Source: Clostridiales bacterium COT073_COT-073 (lineage in GTDB: Bacteria; Bacillota; Clostridia; Lachnospirales; Vallitaleaceae). From it: 64,000 nt of DNA. This document shows, in pieces, positions 8,818 to 17,965 of the stretch (the first letter of the stretch is position 1; the number at the start of each line of letters is the position of its first letter). The stretch spans positions 62,001-126,000 of the forward strand of contig RQYD01000001.1 in NCBI GenBank assembly GCA_003858485.1, read 5' to 3'. The position numbers and the translations under genes are program-made. The notes under the pieces are model-generated. The model was not told the DNA's origin, ran no database searches, and saw only the letters and a program-made list of their open reading frames with translations.

Positions 8818-9810
8818 TCAGTTCTCTATCCTTTTGACACTTTCCCTGATTTTGAACTTTGTTGGAATTTCAACCTTTTTAGGAAGTTCTCTATCATTTT
8901 CTATTTTTTCCAGTAAAAGGTCGACACCGCTTTCACCCATAAAGTCCATATATACCCGAACTGTAGTCAAAGGCGGGACCATATATTTGGAGGTTGCCAG
9001 GTCATTAAAGCCAATAATACTGACATCCCCCGGAATTGCGATCCCCAACTCATCCGCTGCCCGATAGCAGCCAATGGCCAGCGAGTCATTGGCCAGAAAA
9101 ATGGCAGTTGGGCGTTTATCCAGGCGCAAAAGCTCTTTGCTCAAAAGATAACCATCTTTAGGCGTAAAACTGCCAACTCTTACATACTCTTGCCTAAAAT
9201 TTTGCTTTTCCCGCATAAAGCTCTCATAGCATTCCTGGCGCTGATCTCTTCTGCCTCTTTGCTCATCTGCCTTATCTTTTCCACCGATAAAGGCAATTTC
9301 CCGATGTCCCATCGCCCATAAATAATCAAGTACTGTCCGCGATGCCTCCCATAGATCGATCACCACTGCATCAAATATTTCCTTATCCGGCGAGCTATCG
9401 ACAAAGACTGTAGCCTTTCGGTATGTGCGGATGCGCTCAACATTATCCGGCGCAAAATAGCCAATACAAATCAATCCATCGACATCAATCTCCGTTAGAT
9501 CTTCCTCCGGGGGAATGGTTTTAAAGCTTATCCCCTTTTCCCGCAAGTAATTCTCGACAGCCAGACGAATCGACAAATAATAGGTATCAACCAGTTCTTC
9601 ACCCAAAGAATAACTGGAACAAATACCGATCTGCAAAGACTCTTTTTTCTTTTTTCGGCTTTTGGGTACATAATCCAGTTTCTCGGCAGCCTCAAATATT
9701 TTTTGCCTGGTCGCCAAAGAAACTTGTAAGCTTTCATCATAATTTAGTACTCTGGATACGGTTGCCATCGACACTCCTGCCAAACCGGCAATATCCTTAA
9801 TTGTTGCCAT
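8818..9810 (-). CDS. LacI/GalR-family transcriptional repressor
   Basis: This 330-residue regulator starts with the canonical LacI helix-turn-helix and hinge: ATIKDIAGLAGVSMATVSRV, residues 2-21. A basic KSRKKKKES linker and a periplasmic-binding-protein-like effector domain follow (ICSSYSLGEELV, TAIFLANDSLAIGCYRAADE, GDVSIIGFNDL). It lies at the downstream end of the minus-strand galactoside cluster and is the best candidate to bind the paired palindromes at 19440-19473 before the binding-protein gene. That link is inference from family and position. AAAGGAG precedes the ATG. Confidence 0.93.
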   Translation of the reverse strand: MATIKDIAGLAGVSMATVSRVLNYDESLQVSLATRQKIFEAAEKLDYVPKSRKKKKESLQIGICSSYSLGEELVDTYYLSIRLAVENYLREKGISFKTIPPEEDLTEIDVDGLICIGYFAPDNVERIRTYRKATVFVDSSPDKEIFDAVVIDLWEASRTVLDYLWAMGHREIAFIGGKDKADEQRGRRDQRQECYESFMREKQNFRQEYVRVGSFTPKDGYLLSKELLRLDKRPTAIFLANDSLAIGCYRAADELGIAIPGDVSIIGFNDLATSKYMVPPLTTVRVYMDFMGESGVDLLLEKIENDRELPKKVEIPTKFKIRESVKRIEN

Positions 9811-10005
9811 TTCTTACTCCTTTTACCATTTAATTCAATCACTCTCTCCGTGCCCTTGCTCCATTCCTGCCATCCCATTAATGATATATAAAATCATTCA
9901 CCACCCGCTGATCCTTCACCCGCAGTCCACGAAAATATCAGATTTTGCTTCCTAAAACCGATGATCTGATGGTTAGCGCCAAAAATCAAATCTACCTGTT
10001 ATGCC

Positions 10006-10110
10006 CTCACCTTCTGCTTTGGCTATTTACCCCGTAAGGCGTACAGGCTCAATGGTTATTGTGAAATTGAACTTCTCACCTTCTGCTTTGGCTATTTACT
10101 TCGTAAGGCG
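10006..10110 (+). repeat. two direct copies of a 36-base repeat with a hairpin core
   Basis: Copies at 10006-10041 and 10075-10110 both begin CTCACCTTCTGCTTTGGC and continue TATTTACYYCGTAAGGCG; the period is 69 bases. The TTACTTCGTAAG core also occurs, in the same neighbourhood of bases, inside the MITE at 15842-16022. The second copy overlaps the end of the EamA gene and supplies its last codons and stop. The rest of the 9811-10095 gap shows no gene. Confidence 0.7.
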
Positions 10111-10998
10111 GCTTTCGGACTGCACATCATTATCCTTGCGTCCTCCATGTTCGGAAATAAAGATGGCTGTTAAGATGATAGCACATCCAGCCAGCATTTT
10201 CCATGTGATTGTTTCCTGCAGGATTAATACCGAAAATAAAGTGCCAAAAACGGATTCCATGGATAAAATGATTCCGGCTTCGGTTTCAGTTGTATATTTT
10301 TGTGATAGTGTTTGCAGGAAAAAGGACAGGCTGGTGGAAAAAAGTCCCAAATATACCACTGCCAGAATTCCCTCAACCGGTAAACCAGCCGGAATCTCAC
10401 CACTGACCATGACCATTACCAAAGATAATACAAATGCCACTGTCATTTGTATAAAATTCAGGACCAGCGCTGATCCTTTTTTGACAAAATGACCGGTGAA
10501 AAAAATATGAAAGGCAAAACCAATCGCACATAAAAAGCTATATAAATCCCCAATATTAAAGCTTTCTCCGATCCGGATGGAAAGTACTCCAACCCCAATA
10601 ATAGTCAGGATTGCCCCAATCAAATGATACCTGGTTACTTTCACCTTATAAATAACATAGGCAATAAATGGAACGATCACCACATTGGTGGCCGTTAAAA
10701 AGGCATTCTTGGAGGGAGTGGTATGAAGCTGGGCCACGGTTTGCAGCCAGAATGCTAAAAACAAGAAGACTCCCATCACTGCTCCGGAGCGGATACTATC
10801 TTTAGAAATATTTTTACGCTCTGGAAAAGCAAAAATCCCCATTACTACCATACCAATAAAAAAGCGTGCGCTTAAAATCGGCAACGGACTAAAATGGCGG
10901 AGAGCAATATCCACTGCGGTAAAACCGCTCCCCCAGATGATCGTCACCAGTAAAAGTCCAATAATTCCTAAAAAATGCTGTTTTTGGGCTTTTTTCAT
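10096..10998 (-). CDS. EamA/DMT-family transporter
   Basis: This 300-residue drug/metabolite transporter superfamily protein has about ten membrane segments in two EamA halves. Typical motifs are LVTIIWGSGFTAVDIALRHF in the first half and GEIPAGLPVEGILAVVYLGL before the second. These proteins export or take up small metabolites; the substrate cannot be read here. Its ATG overlaps the TGA of the glycosidase gene (ATGA), so the two are translationally coupled and belong to the galactoside cluster. The last residues (RLTK) are encoded by an intergenic repeat that has become part of the gene. Confidence 0.85.
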   Translation of the reverse strand: MKKAQKQHFLGIIGLLLVTIIWGSGFTAVDIALRHFSPLPILSARFFIGMVVMGIFAFPERKNISKDSIRSGAVMGVFLFLAFWLQTVAQLHTTPSKNAFLTATNVVIVPFIAYVIYKVKVTRYHLIGAILTIIGVGVLSIRIGESFNIGDLYSFLCAIGFAFHIFFTGHFVKKGSALVLNFIQMTVAFVLSLVMVMVSGEIPAGLPVEGILAVVYLGLFSTSLSFFLQTLSQKYTTETEAGIILSMESVFGTLFSVLILQETITWKMLAGCAIILTAIFISEHGGRKDNDVQSESRLTK

Positions 10999-12677
10999 TT
11001 TTCTCTGTTCCTTCCTTTTTCCTCTTTTAGCAATTGATAATAAACAGCTGCGGTCCAGGAAAAGCCCTTATCATCAAAGCCTTCTCCACTGTGAGCATCA
11101 AAGTTTTCCGCCATTTGCCCGATAGTTGCCAGTTTTAAAAAACGTTGGCACAAGTCCTTGGCCAGTTCATCCTCACCCATAACAAATAAGGCATCTATTA
11201 GCAAATAAGTAATTGGTGCCCAAATTGGCCCCAGCCAATATCCACCTTTTTTGTAATAGGGACTGTCCGGTGCTTCGGTCGCTAGTCCATAGGGACATAA
11301 AAACCTCTCTTTCAGCTCCTTCAACATGGCTGTTTTCATCTCCACCGGCAAATCATCTGCCAGTACCAGCGGCAACAGCAAAGATAGGGAATATGGCTTA
11401 TGTTCCTGGATTCGCCGCTTTGTCCTGACTTCTTCCGCGCAAAAGAAATTACCGCTGCACAGTCTGGCATATAAGACCCGACGCAACGCACTTGCCTTTT
11501 CCAGCCAAAACCCACTTTCCCCATTTTTAAGCATATCGGCAAATTCAGCCAAATATTTCATTTCTCTTAATAAATAAGCACTCAAATCCGGTGTTTGGAT
11601 TGGTGGTGCAGTCATAAAAACGGAAGAATTATCCCAGCCCGAATCATTGCCATGATAATAAAAGGGCAGGCCATCCTCATCCACCCGGTAAGTCAGCCAA
11701 TATAAAACCATTTTCTTTAAGCTCTGATAAGCATAGCTTAGCCGCTCAGGCTCAGAAAAATACTTGTTTTCTTCCATTAATTTTTTATACATCCAGCTTT
11801 GGATCGGCGGCTTGCTACAGCTATAAGAAGCATATTGCTCATTGATAAAATCCGGGTAGCAACCTTCAGCGGCCTGGGTTTCAGCAAAGACTGTAAACTG
11901 GCGGTAACTGATGTCGGGAAAACTTTTGGCCAAAGCGATGGCCACAAAGCAAAAATCCCAGCTCCAGCTATTATTCATATAGCGCTTGGAGCAATAATTA
12001 CTGTCGGCGCAAAGTTTCCCTTCTGCCTTTACCATATTGGACCACAACAAGTAAATAGCTGTTTCCGCCATTTCGCCGAAGGCAATATCCTGCCATAGCT
12101 TTTCCCGCCAGGCTCCGTATTTTTCTGTCTGCTGCTTAATCAGGCTGTTAAAATAGCCCTCTGTCTTTTCTTCCGGTTTTAGTAATGGCGGCACGGTCAA
12201 AAAACTGCAAATTTTAAAAAGATGCCGGCCTGCTCCGCCCAGGCAAACTGCCACCTCTTTACTGGCCAAACCACTCCATTCCTGCTTGGCTGTCATTGTT
12301 CCAAAAATCCGGAATAAACCGATCCGTCGCTCTTTGGCATATAAAATATGTTCCATATAATTCGGCCTAAGCTCCAGTAAAGTATTGTATTTTTCATTGG
12401 CTGCCAGCAAACTGACTTCCATATCAAGCAGCTCCAGCCATAGATCACCACCGGCATCAAAAACCAGTCGGCCACTGCCCTTTTCTCCGGTAAACTCCAG
12501 ACAAATGGGGGTTAAAATTATCTGGATATCGGCCGGTAAAGGCAGGTGATAAATCTCCTGCCTGACCCGGTCGCCGCCATGCAAATCAAACAGGCAAAGG
12601 CCTGTCTGTTCGGTGATCACCGAAAAATAACTGCCATATGCCGAAAATGGAAGATCATAGGCATTTAACTTAGGCAT
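10995..12677 (-). CDS. GH63/MGH1-like alpha-glycosidase (six-hairpin barrel)
   Basis: This 560-residue protein (from the ATG at 12677) resembles the (alpha/alpha)6-barrel glycosidases of the GH63/YgjK and amylo-1,6-glucosidase-like group. Supporting pieces are NNSWSWDFCFVAIALAKSFP, PPIQSWMYKKL, KGGYWLGPIWAPITYLLID and GFSWTAAVYYQLL, the usual substrate-pocket blocks of that fold. No signal peptide is seen, so it is likely cytoplasmic. The ATG lies within the last codons of lacZ (8-bp overlap) and follows GGAAAG; an earlier in-frame TTG is less likely. Together with LacZ it suggests uptake of a galactose-containing oligosaccharide needing two activities. The exact substrate is unknown. Confidence 0.75.
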   Translation of the reverse strand: MPKLNAYDLPFSAYGSYFSVITEQTGLCLFDLHGGDRVRQEIYHLPLPADIQIILTPICLEFTGEKGSGRLVFDAGGDLWLELLDMEVSLLAANEKYNTLLELRPNYMEHILYAKERRIGLFRIFGTMTAKQEWSGLASKEVAVCLGGAGRHLFKICSFLTVPPLLKPEEKTEGYFNSLIKQQTEKYGAWREKLWQDIAFGEMAETAIYLLWSNMVKAEGKLCADSNYCSKRYMNNSWSWDFCFVAIALAKSFPDISYRQFTVFAETQAAEGCYPDFINEQYASYSCSKPPIQSWMYKKLMEENKYFSEPERLSYAYQSLKKMVLYWLTYRVDEDGLPFYYHGNDSGWDNSSVFMTAPPIQTPDLSAYLLREMKYLAEFADMLKNGESGFWLEKASALRRVLYARLCSGNFFCAEEVRTKRRIQEHKPYSLSLLLPLVLADDLPVEMKTAMLKELKERFLCPYGLATEAPDSPYYKKGGYWLGPIWAPITYLLIDALFVMGEDELAKDLCQRFLKLATIGQMAENFDAHSGEGFDDKGFSWTAAVYYQLLKEEKGRNREK

Positions 12678-15600
12678 ACTCTTTCCGTCCTTCCACAATT
12701 TCCTCTCCTTTGGGAATTATCCGCAATTCCAATTGCATTTCAAAATCCTGCGGCTTTAAGCGATATGGGACAAGCTGTTCCTCACCGCAGCTATTACTGC
12801 CCAGTCCCAAATGCCGATAATCAACGGTCAGCCAAATACCATCGGTTTTTTCCAGTTCATTCCAGTGTTTGGCTTTGGCCAACGCTTTGGTGCCATAATA
12901 AGATACATTAATCCCCATTTCTTCGGCCATCCGCACCAGTAAGCTATTCTCCTTACCAGCCAGCGCCAGCCAGCGTACTCCCTCACGATGTCCATTTTCC
13001 TGCGGATAAACATAAAACTCATCCATTTCCTCAACTGCCGCCTGATACACACCATAAATACTGCTTTGGGCACTGTCCGGATAATTTTCAAAAAAGCCCT
13101 TGCCCTGCCAGGTGACCTCTGAATATTCCGGACTAAGCAACATTTCCAGTCCTAAACGTGGCAACAGCTCCGGCACCTGACTGCCCCGGGCCTGATATTT
13201 GGCTTTTAGGTTCAAACTCAAGGCACCATCCTGCAAAATCAAATACTCATATTTTAAAGCAAAACCAAAACTTTGATTTAAACAGGAAAAATAATTATCA
13301 ATTGTTACCCGCACCTGGTCACCCAATTTTTCCCAGGACAGATCACGACAGTCCTCGAAGCTTTGATGCAGGAAAAACTTTTCATAATAATCAGCTTTTT
13401 TATACATGTCATTATCAATCACCGCCCGGTCAACCGTTAATTGGGGTCCGGCTTTGACGATCCTTTTTCCCTTTTCGGTAATTTCACTTAAGCGCCCATG
13501 TAAAGTATCAAAGGTATAGCTTCTCTCTCCGGCAGTAACCCGCAGATAAGTGCCGTCTTCCGTAATGACTGGCTGATTTTCCAGGCTGCTGCGCACTTCT
13601 GTCTTTTTCCGGTAATATGGCAGCTTTATTTGCTGTCTGCCTATGGAATGATCCTGCCCGATCAGTCCCTGACTTTCTTTTTGCCGCCATTCCAGATTTA
13701 AATAATATTCGGTATTGGCCTGCGCCTGCTGACAAATCTCTGACCATTCGTAATTAAGCTGAAGTGTTGTTTCCATGCCAGCCGGGCAATCCAATTCCCT
13801 GATCTGCCCTTCAGCCAAAGCCTTTTGTCCATCCGTAATTTCCCAAGATAGATAAAGATGACTGAGATCCAAAAAATCATAACTGTTTTGAATTGTTATC
13901 AAGGCTTTGGTTAAATCTCTTGCCCGACATTTTACCGGCTGAATCACTGCCTTATATTCTCTTAAACCGGAACTGACTTCCCGGTTAGGTTTAAGTAAGC
14001 CATCAATACAAAAGTTTCCATTGTTGGGACTATCGCCAAATTCCCCGCCATAGCGGTATCCCTTTTCGGCACAGGCAATCCCATGGTCATACCACTCCCA
14101 GACAAAACCGCCATGCAAAACTTCAAATTGCTGAAAAGCCCGCTCATATTCCAAAAGGCCACCCGGTCCATTGCCCATGGCATGGGCATACTCGCATAGG
14201 ATATGCGGTTTTTCGCTGTAATTTAAGCCAATTTGAATCAATTTATCATAACGGGTATACATGGTCGAATAAACATCCGCTATTTCCGCTTCCATATCCC
14301 CCTCATAATGGATCAAACGGCTCCTGTCTACCTGCCGGATAGCTGTGGCCATGACCTTAAAATTATTGCCAAAGCCTGATTCATTGCCCAATGACCACAT
14401 TAAAATCGAAGGATGATTGCGATGGGCCATCACCATCCTTAGTCCCCGTTCCACAAAAGCCTTTTCCCAGGCCGGATCATCCGGTAACCAATTATAATCA
14501 CCGGTTAACTCAAAGCCATGACATTCCAAATCGGCTTCATCAATTACATAAAAGCCATATTCATCACATAGCCGGTAAAAAATATCGGTTTTCGGATAAT
14601 GAGCACAGCGAATGGCATTGATATTATGTTCTTTCATTAGTTTTAAATCCGCCCGCATAATTTCTTCGGTCAGCACCCGACCATTGTGCGGATCATAATC
14701 ATGATAATTGACACCATGAAATTGAATTGGCTGACCATTTAATAACAGCCGGCAGCCGCTGACTGCAATTCGCCGAAAACCAAATTTTTCTGATAAAACC
14801 TGAAGTTCCTGCCCATTTTGCTGAAGCACCAAAGTCCATTGGTACAAATTGGGAGTTTCCGCTGTCCAGGCTTTTACTTCCGTCAATTCCACCTGCCAGG
14901 AAAACAAGAGATCCGGCTCTTTTTCCGGTTCAGCGGTTATATCTATCTTTTCTTCAACCAGCATATTTCCATTCTGATCACTGATGGCGATTATCCAATC
15001 GAATCCCGGCATTCGCTCCGTGATTGGCTGAAATCCTTGAATGCTCAAAATACCTTTGCCGCTTTCGGGTATATAATCCGAACACACCACTACTGACTCC
15101 ACATAATTGGGATAATACAGCAATTCTACTTCCCGGAAAATACCACTTAACCACCACATATCCTGATCTTCCAAATAGCTGCCATCTGACCATTGCATCA
15201 CCCGAACGGTGATTTGGTTTTCACCAGCTGTGATCACCGAGCTGACATTGAATTCACTAATATAGCGAGCGCCTTGACTATAGCCCACATAATTTCCATT
15301 GACCCAAATTTCAAAAGCACTGTCTACTCCATGAAATTTTAAAATACATCTTTGCTGCTGTCGCTCTTCCGATACCGTAAATATCCGCCGGTAAATACCG
15401 GTTGGATTATCATTTGGCACATAGGGCGGACAAATTGGAAAAAGATAATGTACATCGGTATAATGCATCTTGCCATAGCCTTTGGTTTGCCAGGTTGAAG
15501 GCACTGTCAGCCGGTCCCAAGCCGAGTCATCAAAATCTTTCTGCCAAAAATCTGCCGGGCTGTATTCCGGAGCTGCTAAAAACAAAAAATTCCATTCGCC

Positions 15601-15735
15601 GTTTAAACTTTGTACCAAAGAGGATCGTTCTGCTGCCAATTCTGCCCGGTTCCGATAAGTACGAAATTCCGTGCGCGCTGCTAAGCGATTTTCCGATAAT
15701 ATTGTCAGATCCTGCCATTTTTTATCTTTTTTCAT
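12670..15735 (-). CDS. lacZ: beta-galactosidase, glycoside hydrolase family 2 (LacZ type)
   Basis: This 1021-residue enzyme is close to the usual LacZ length. It hydrolyses lactose and related beta-galactosides in the cytoplasm. Domains run in LacZ order: jelly-roll sugar-binding domain (LNGEWNFLF, TVPSTWQTKGYG, NPTGIYRR), immunoglobulin-like domain, TIM barrel, second Ig-like domain and C-terminal beta-sandwich. In the barrel, WSLGNESGFG holds predicted acid/base Glu452 and LCEYAHAMGNGPG holds predicted nucleophile Glu515. I chose the ATG at 15735 (MKKDKKWQDL) because GGAGAAAA precedes it; the longer frame has no RBS. A MITE lies between this gene and the upstream permease gene, so lacZ may be transcribed through it. 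Confidence 0.96.
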   Translation of the reverse strand: MKKDKKWQDLTILSENRLAARTEFRTYRNRAELAAERSSLVQSLNGEWNFLFLAAPEYSPADFWQKDFDDSAWDRLTVPSTWQTKGYGKMHYTDVHYLFPICPPYVPNDNPTGIYRRIFTVSEERQQQRCILKFHGVDSAFEIWVNGNYVGYSQGARYISEFNVSSVITAGENQITVRVMQWSDGSYLEDQDMWWLSGIFREVELLYYPNYVESVVVCSDYIPESGKGILSIQGFQPITERMPGFDWIIAISDQNGNMLVEEKIDITAEPEKEPDLLFSWQVELTEVKAWTAETPNLYQWTLVLQQNGQELQVLSEKFGFRRIAVSGCRLLLNGQPIQFHGVNYHDYDPHNGRVLTEEIMRADLKLMKEHNINAIRCAHYPKTDIFYRLCDEYGFYVIDEADLECHGFELTGDYNWLPDDPAWEKAFVERGLRMVMAHRNHPSILMWSLGNESGFGNNFKVMATAIRQVDRSRLIHYEGDMEAEIADVYSTMYTRYDKLIQIGLNYSEKPHILCEYAHAMGNGPGGLLEYERAFQQFEVLHGGFVWEWYDHGIACAEKGYRYGGEFGDSPNNGNFCIDGLLKPNREVSSGLREYKAVIQPVKCRARDLTKALITIQNSYDFLDLSHLYLSWEITDGQKALAEGQIRELDCPAGMETTLQLNYEWSEICQQAQANTEYYLNLEWRQKESQGLIGQDHSIGRQQIKLPYYRKKTEVRSSLENQPVITEDGTYLRVTAGERSYTFDTLHGRLSEITEKGKRIVKAGPQLTVDRAVIDNDMYKKADYYEKFFLHQSFEDCRDLSWEKLGDQVRVTIDNYFSCLNQSFGFALKYEYLILQDGALSLNLKAKYQARGSQVPELLPRLGLEMLLSPEYSEVTWQGKGFFENYPDSAQSSIYGVYQAAVEEMDEFYVYPQENGHREGVRWLALAGKENSLLVRMAEEMGINVSYYGTKALAKAKHWNELEKTDGIWLTVDYRHLGLGSNSCGEEQLVPYRLKPQDFEMQLELRIIPKGEEIVEGRKEYA

Positions 15736-15841
15736 TTTTCTCCTGCTTTCTGTCAGATATTTCCCACATTTCTTAAAACCATCTTTTTGAACGTGTAAGC
15801 GCAAGCCATCATATTCTGATAGTCTATCATTATTATAACTT

Positions 15842-16022
15842 ACTCAACTTTCTCCCAGTCTTTTTTGGCCCTATCCCGCTCCGGGGAGCGGGCACATGGG
15901 TTCCTCCCCTTTCGCACTTTTCTGCAAAAAGAAGCTTTCGTAGCACATGCCTTTGGCCACTTACTTCGTAAGATGGCTTGCGCTTACACACCATAAAAAG
16001 GCGGTTCCGGGGAACGTTAAGT
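15842..16022 (-). mobile_element. MITE copy A (181 bp) with AACTT target duplication
   Basis: The left end reads ACTCAACTTT and the right end reads GTTAAGT, a decayed inverted copy. Direct duplications AACTT flank it at 15837-15841 and 16023-16027. Inside are a GGAGCGGGCACATGGG block and the hairpin CTTAC-GAA-GTAAG (minus-strand reading), shared with the copies at 39615 and 61787. It encodes no transposase. A small fragment of the same sequence, GTGTAAGCGCAAGCCATC, sits at 15793-15810, nearer lacZ. It occupies most of the gap between lacZ and the MalG-type permease gene. Confidence 0.85.
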
Positions 16023-16092
16023 AACTTATTTTCCATTATTTCTTTTGAAAAATCATTCTATTTCCATGCGATTCTTCCTAATATTTCCCGCT

Positions 16093-16914
16093 TTACTTAA
16101 TTGCCCCACTGGTTCCTTCAATAATATATTTCTGAGCAATGATAAATAAAATAATGGGCGGAATAATCATCAAAGTGGTAATACACATAATCGGTATGAT
16201 CTGGGTGCTATGCACTCCCTTAAAGGCTGCCAGACCAAGAGCCAGTGTGAATTTGGAGCGATCCTGCAAGAAAATCAGCGGTCCCAGATAGTCATTCCAC
16301 ACCGTCAGAACATTTAAAATCGCCACTAAAAAGAGTGCCGGTTTCATGATTGGTACAAAAATCTTATAATAAATTTGAAATTGATTGGCCCCATCAATTC
16401 TGGCCGCTTCTTCCAAATCTTTGGGAATGCCCATCAAAAACTGACGCAGCAAAAAGATATAATAAGCTGAGCCAAAAAAGGCCGGTATGATCAGAGCTTT
16501 CAAGGAATTGATCCAGCCCAGCAATTTAAACTCCATGTATAAAGGGATCATAGTCACATCCCATGGGATCATCATAGTGGAAAGCAAAATCATAAACAGG
16601 GCTGTCTTCCCCTTAAATTCAAAGCGGGCAAAACCATATGCCACTAAGGAACAGGAGATCAGCTGCCCCAGAGTGGTCAACACCGTTACCAGGATGGTAT
16701 TCCATAAATATTGATTAAAATCCTGAGCTGTCCAGGCATCCAGAAAATTAAAAAATCGCCATACTTGCGGAAAAAATGCCGGCGGATAGCTCTGTGCCTC
16801 AGCTTCGGTTTTAAAGGCAGTCATCACCATCCAAAACAGCGGAAACATAAAGTAAACGGCAATTAAAACCAGTACCGCTACAATTACGATTTTATATGCT
16901 TTTGAAGTTTTCAT
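16093..16914 (-). CDS. sugar ABC transporter permease, MalG type
   Basis: This 273-residue CUT1 permease begins with a membrane segment ending FPLFWMVMTAFKTEAEA. The EAA loop is DLEEAARIDGANQFQIYYKI and the ending is AQKYIIEGTSGAIK, all typical of MalG-type subunits. Its ATG overlaps the stop of the MalF-type gene by four bases (ATGA), showing coupled translation. With that partner and the binding lipoprotein it forms the importer of the beta-galactoside cluster; no ATPase gene is nearby. Confidence 0.9.
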   Translation of the reverse strand: MKTSKAYKIVIVAVLVLIAVYFMFPLFWMVMTAFKTEAEAQSYPPAFFPQVWRFFNFLDAWTAQDFNQYLWNTILVTVLTTLGQLISCSLVAYGFARFEFKGKTALFMILLSTMMIPWDVTMIPLYMEFKLLGWINSLKALIIPAFFGSAYYIFLLRQFLMGIPKDLEEAARIDGANQFQIYYKIFVPIMKPALFLVAILNVLTVWNDYLGPLIFLQDRSKFTLALGLAAFKGVHSTQIIPIMCITTLMIIPPIILFIIAQKYIIEGTSGAIK

Positions 16915-17801
16915 GCTTTTTTACCTCCCTTCTTTTCTGCTTCATAAAAGACCCAGGCCGAAGAGGAGCGGAACACCAAAGCAGTCAGCAGCAAGATCAC
17001 CACAAACATGATCCAGGCATTGGCACTGGCATAGCCTAATTTATGATGCTTAAAAGCATTGTTATAGACATACATCCCATAAAAATAAGTCGAGCGCAGC
17101 GGTCCTCCATTGGTCAGCAGCAGCACCAGGGTCAACTGCTGGAGCGCACCGATCAATGAAGTAATCAAATTAAATAAAATGGTCGGCGTAATCATGGGGA
17201 TGGTAATAAAGAAAAATTGCCGGATCGGTCCGGCCCCGTCCAGGGCAGCTGCTTCATAAAGGCTGGGCGGTATACTTTTAATGGCTGTATAAAAAATCAG
17301 CATCATTGTGCCCACCCCCCAGGCACTGGCAAAAATGATGGCAAAGATCGCCCATTTAGGGTCGACCAGCCATTTTGGCCCTTGAATCCCCAGCAGGCTC
17401 AGTAAATAATTAATGATCCCATAATTGCTGTCTAAGAGCCAGCCCCAAATAATCGAAATTGCTACTCCTGACACCACTGCCGGTACATAAAAAATCGTCC
17501 GGAAGATTTTAACTCCCTTGATCGGCTGGGTGATCAGCATCGCCAATATTAATGCCACCACCATATTCAGCGGTACAAAAATCAAAGCAAAGCGGATGGT
17601 AATGGCTAACGATTTATAGAACTGCGGATCTTTGGTAAACATTTTTATGTAATTACCTGCGCCAATAAATTCCGGGGTCCCGGTGATTGACCAATCAAAA
17701 AAACTCATTCCCAATGATAACAAGAGCGGACCCATGGTAAAGGCCAGGAAGCCGATCACCCAGGGTGAGATAAATAGATAAGGTGTGTATTTTCGGTTCA
17801 T
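16911..17801 (-). CDS. sugar ABC transporter permease, MalF type
   Basis: This 296-residue CUT1 permease starts MNRKYTPYLFISPWVIGFLA. I chose the ATG at 17801 because GGAGG lies five bases before it; an adjacent ATG at 17804 and a frame extension to 17822 are less likely. The EAA loop is SLYEAAALDGAGPIRQFFFI. About six membrane segments are apparent. It lies between the binding-protein gene, from which it is separated by a perfect hairpin, and the MalG-type gene that it overlaps. Confidence 0.9.
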   Translation of the reverse strand: MNRKYTPYLFISPWVIGFLAFTMGPLLLSLGMSFFDWSITGTPEFIGAGNYIKMFTKDPQFYKSLAITIRFALIFVPLNMVVALILAMLITQPIKGVKIFRTIFYVPAVVSGVAISIIWGWLLDSNYGIINYLLSLLGIQGPKWLVDPKWAIFAIIFASAWGVGTMMLIFYTAIKSIPPSLYEAAALDGAGPIRQFFFITIPMITPTILFNLITSLIGALQQLTLVLLLTNGGPLRSTYFYGMYVYNNAFKHHKLGYASANAWIMFVVILLLTALVFRSSSAWVFYEAEKKGGKKA

Positions 17802-17833
17802 CATTCCCTCCAATGATAACATTTATGATGGAA

Positions 17834-17860
17834 ATCGGCTACCATTTTGTGGTAGCCGAT
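17834..17860 (-). terminator. intercistronic hairpin between binding-protein and permease genes
   Basis: ATCGGCTACC and GGTAGCCGAT form a perfect 10-bp stem around a 7-base loop. The downstream T content on the minus strand is modest (GATTTCC), so it is likely a 3'-stabilising or partially terminating hairpin. It would raise binding-protein expression relative to permeases. Confidence 0.6.
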
Positions 17861-17965
17861 CCGTTTTCACAGTATCATAGCTGTTGCATTTTGCTTTTCT
17901 TTTCAGGAGATTGACTTACCCTTTGCCATTCCTGATCAACTTTTGCTTTTTTGTGACTCTCCGTT

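Noticed and set aside
10001-10492. 163-residue plus-strand frame opposite the EamA gene
   Set aside because: It is the antisense of a clear ten-helix transporter and starts within the intergenic repeats.
12677-12698. TTG start extending the GH63-like protein by seven residues
   Set aside because: The ATG at 12677 has a better-placed GGAAAG and the extension adds no conserved residues.
15833-16036. Small frames inside the MITE copies (also 39550-39747 and 61767-61988)
   Set aside because: They arise from repeated non-coding units (for example CNRKPSYEVSG), have no RBS, and start in flanking sequence.
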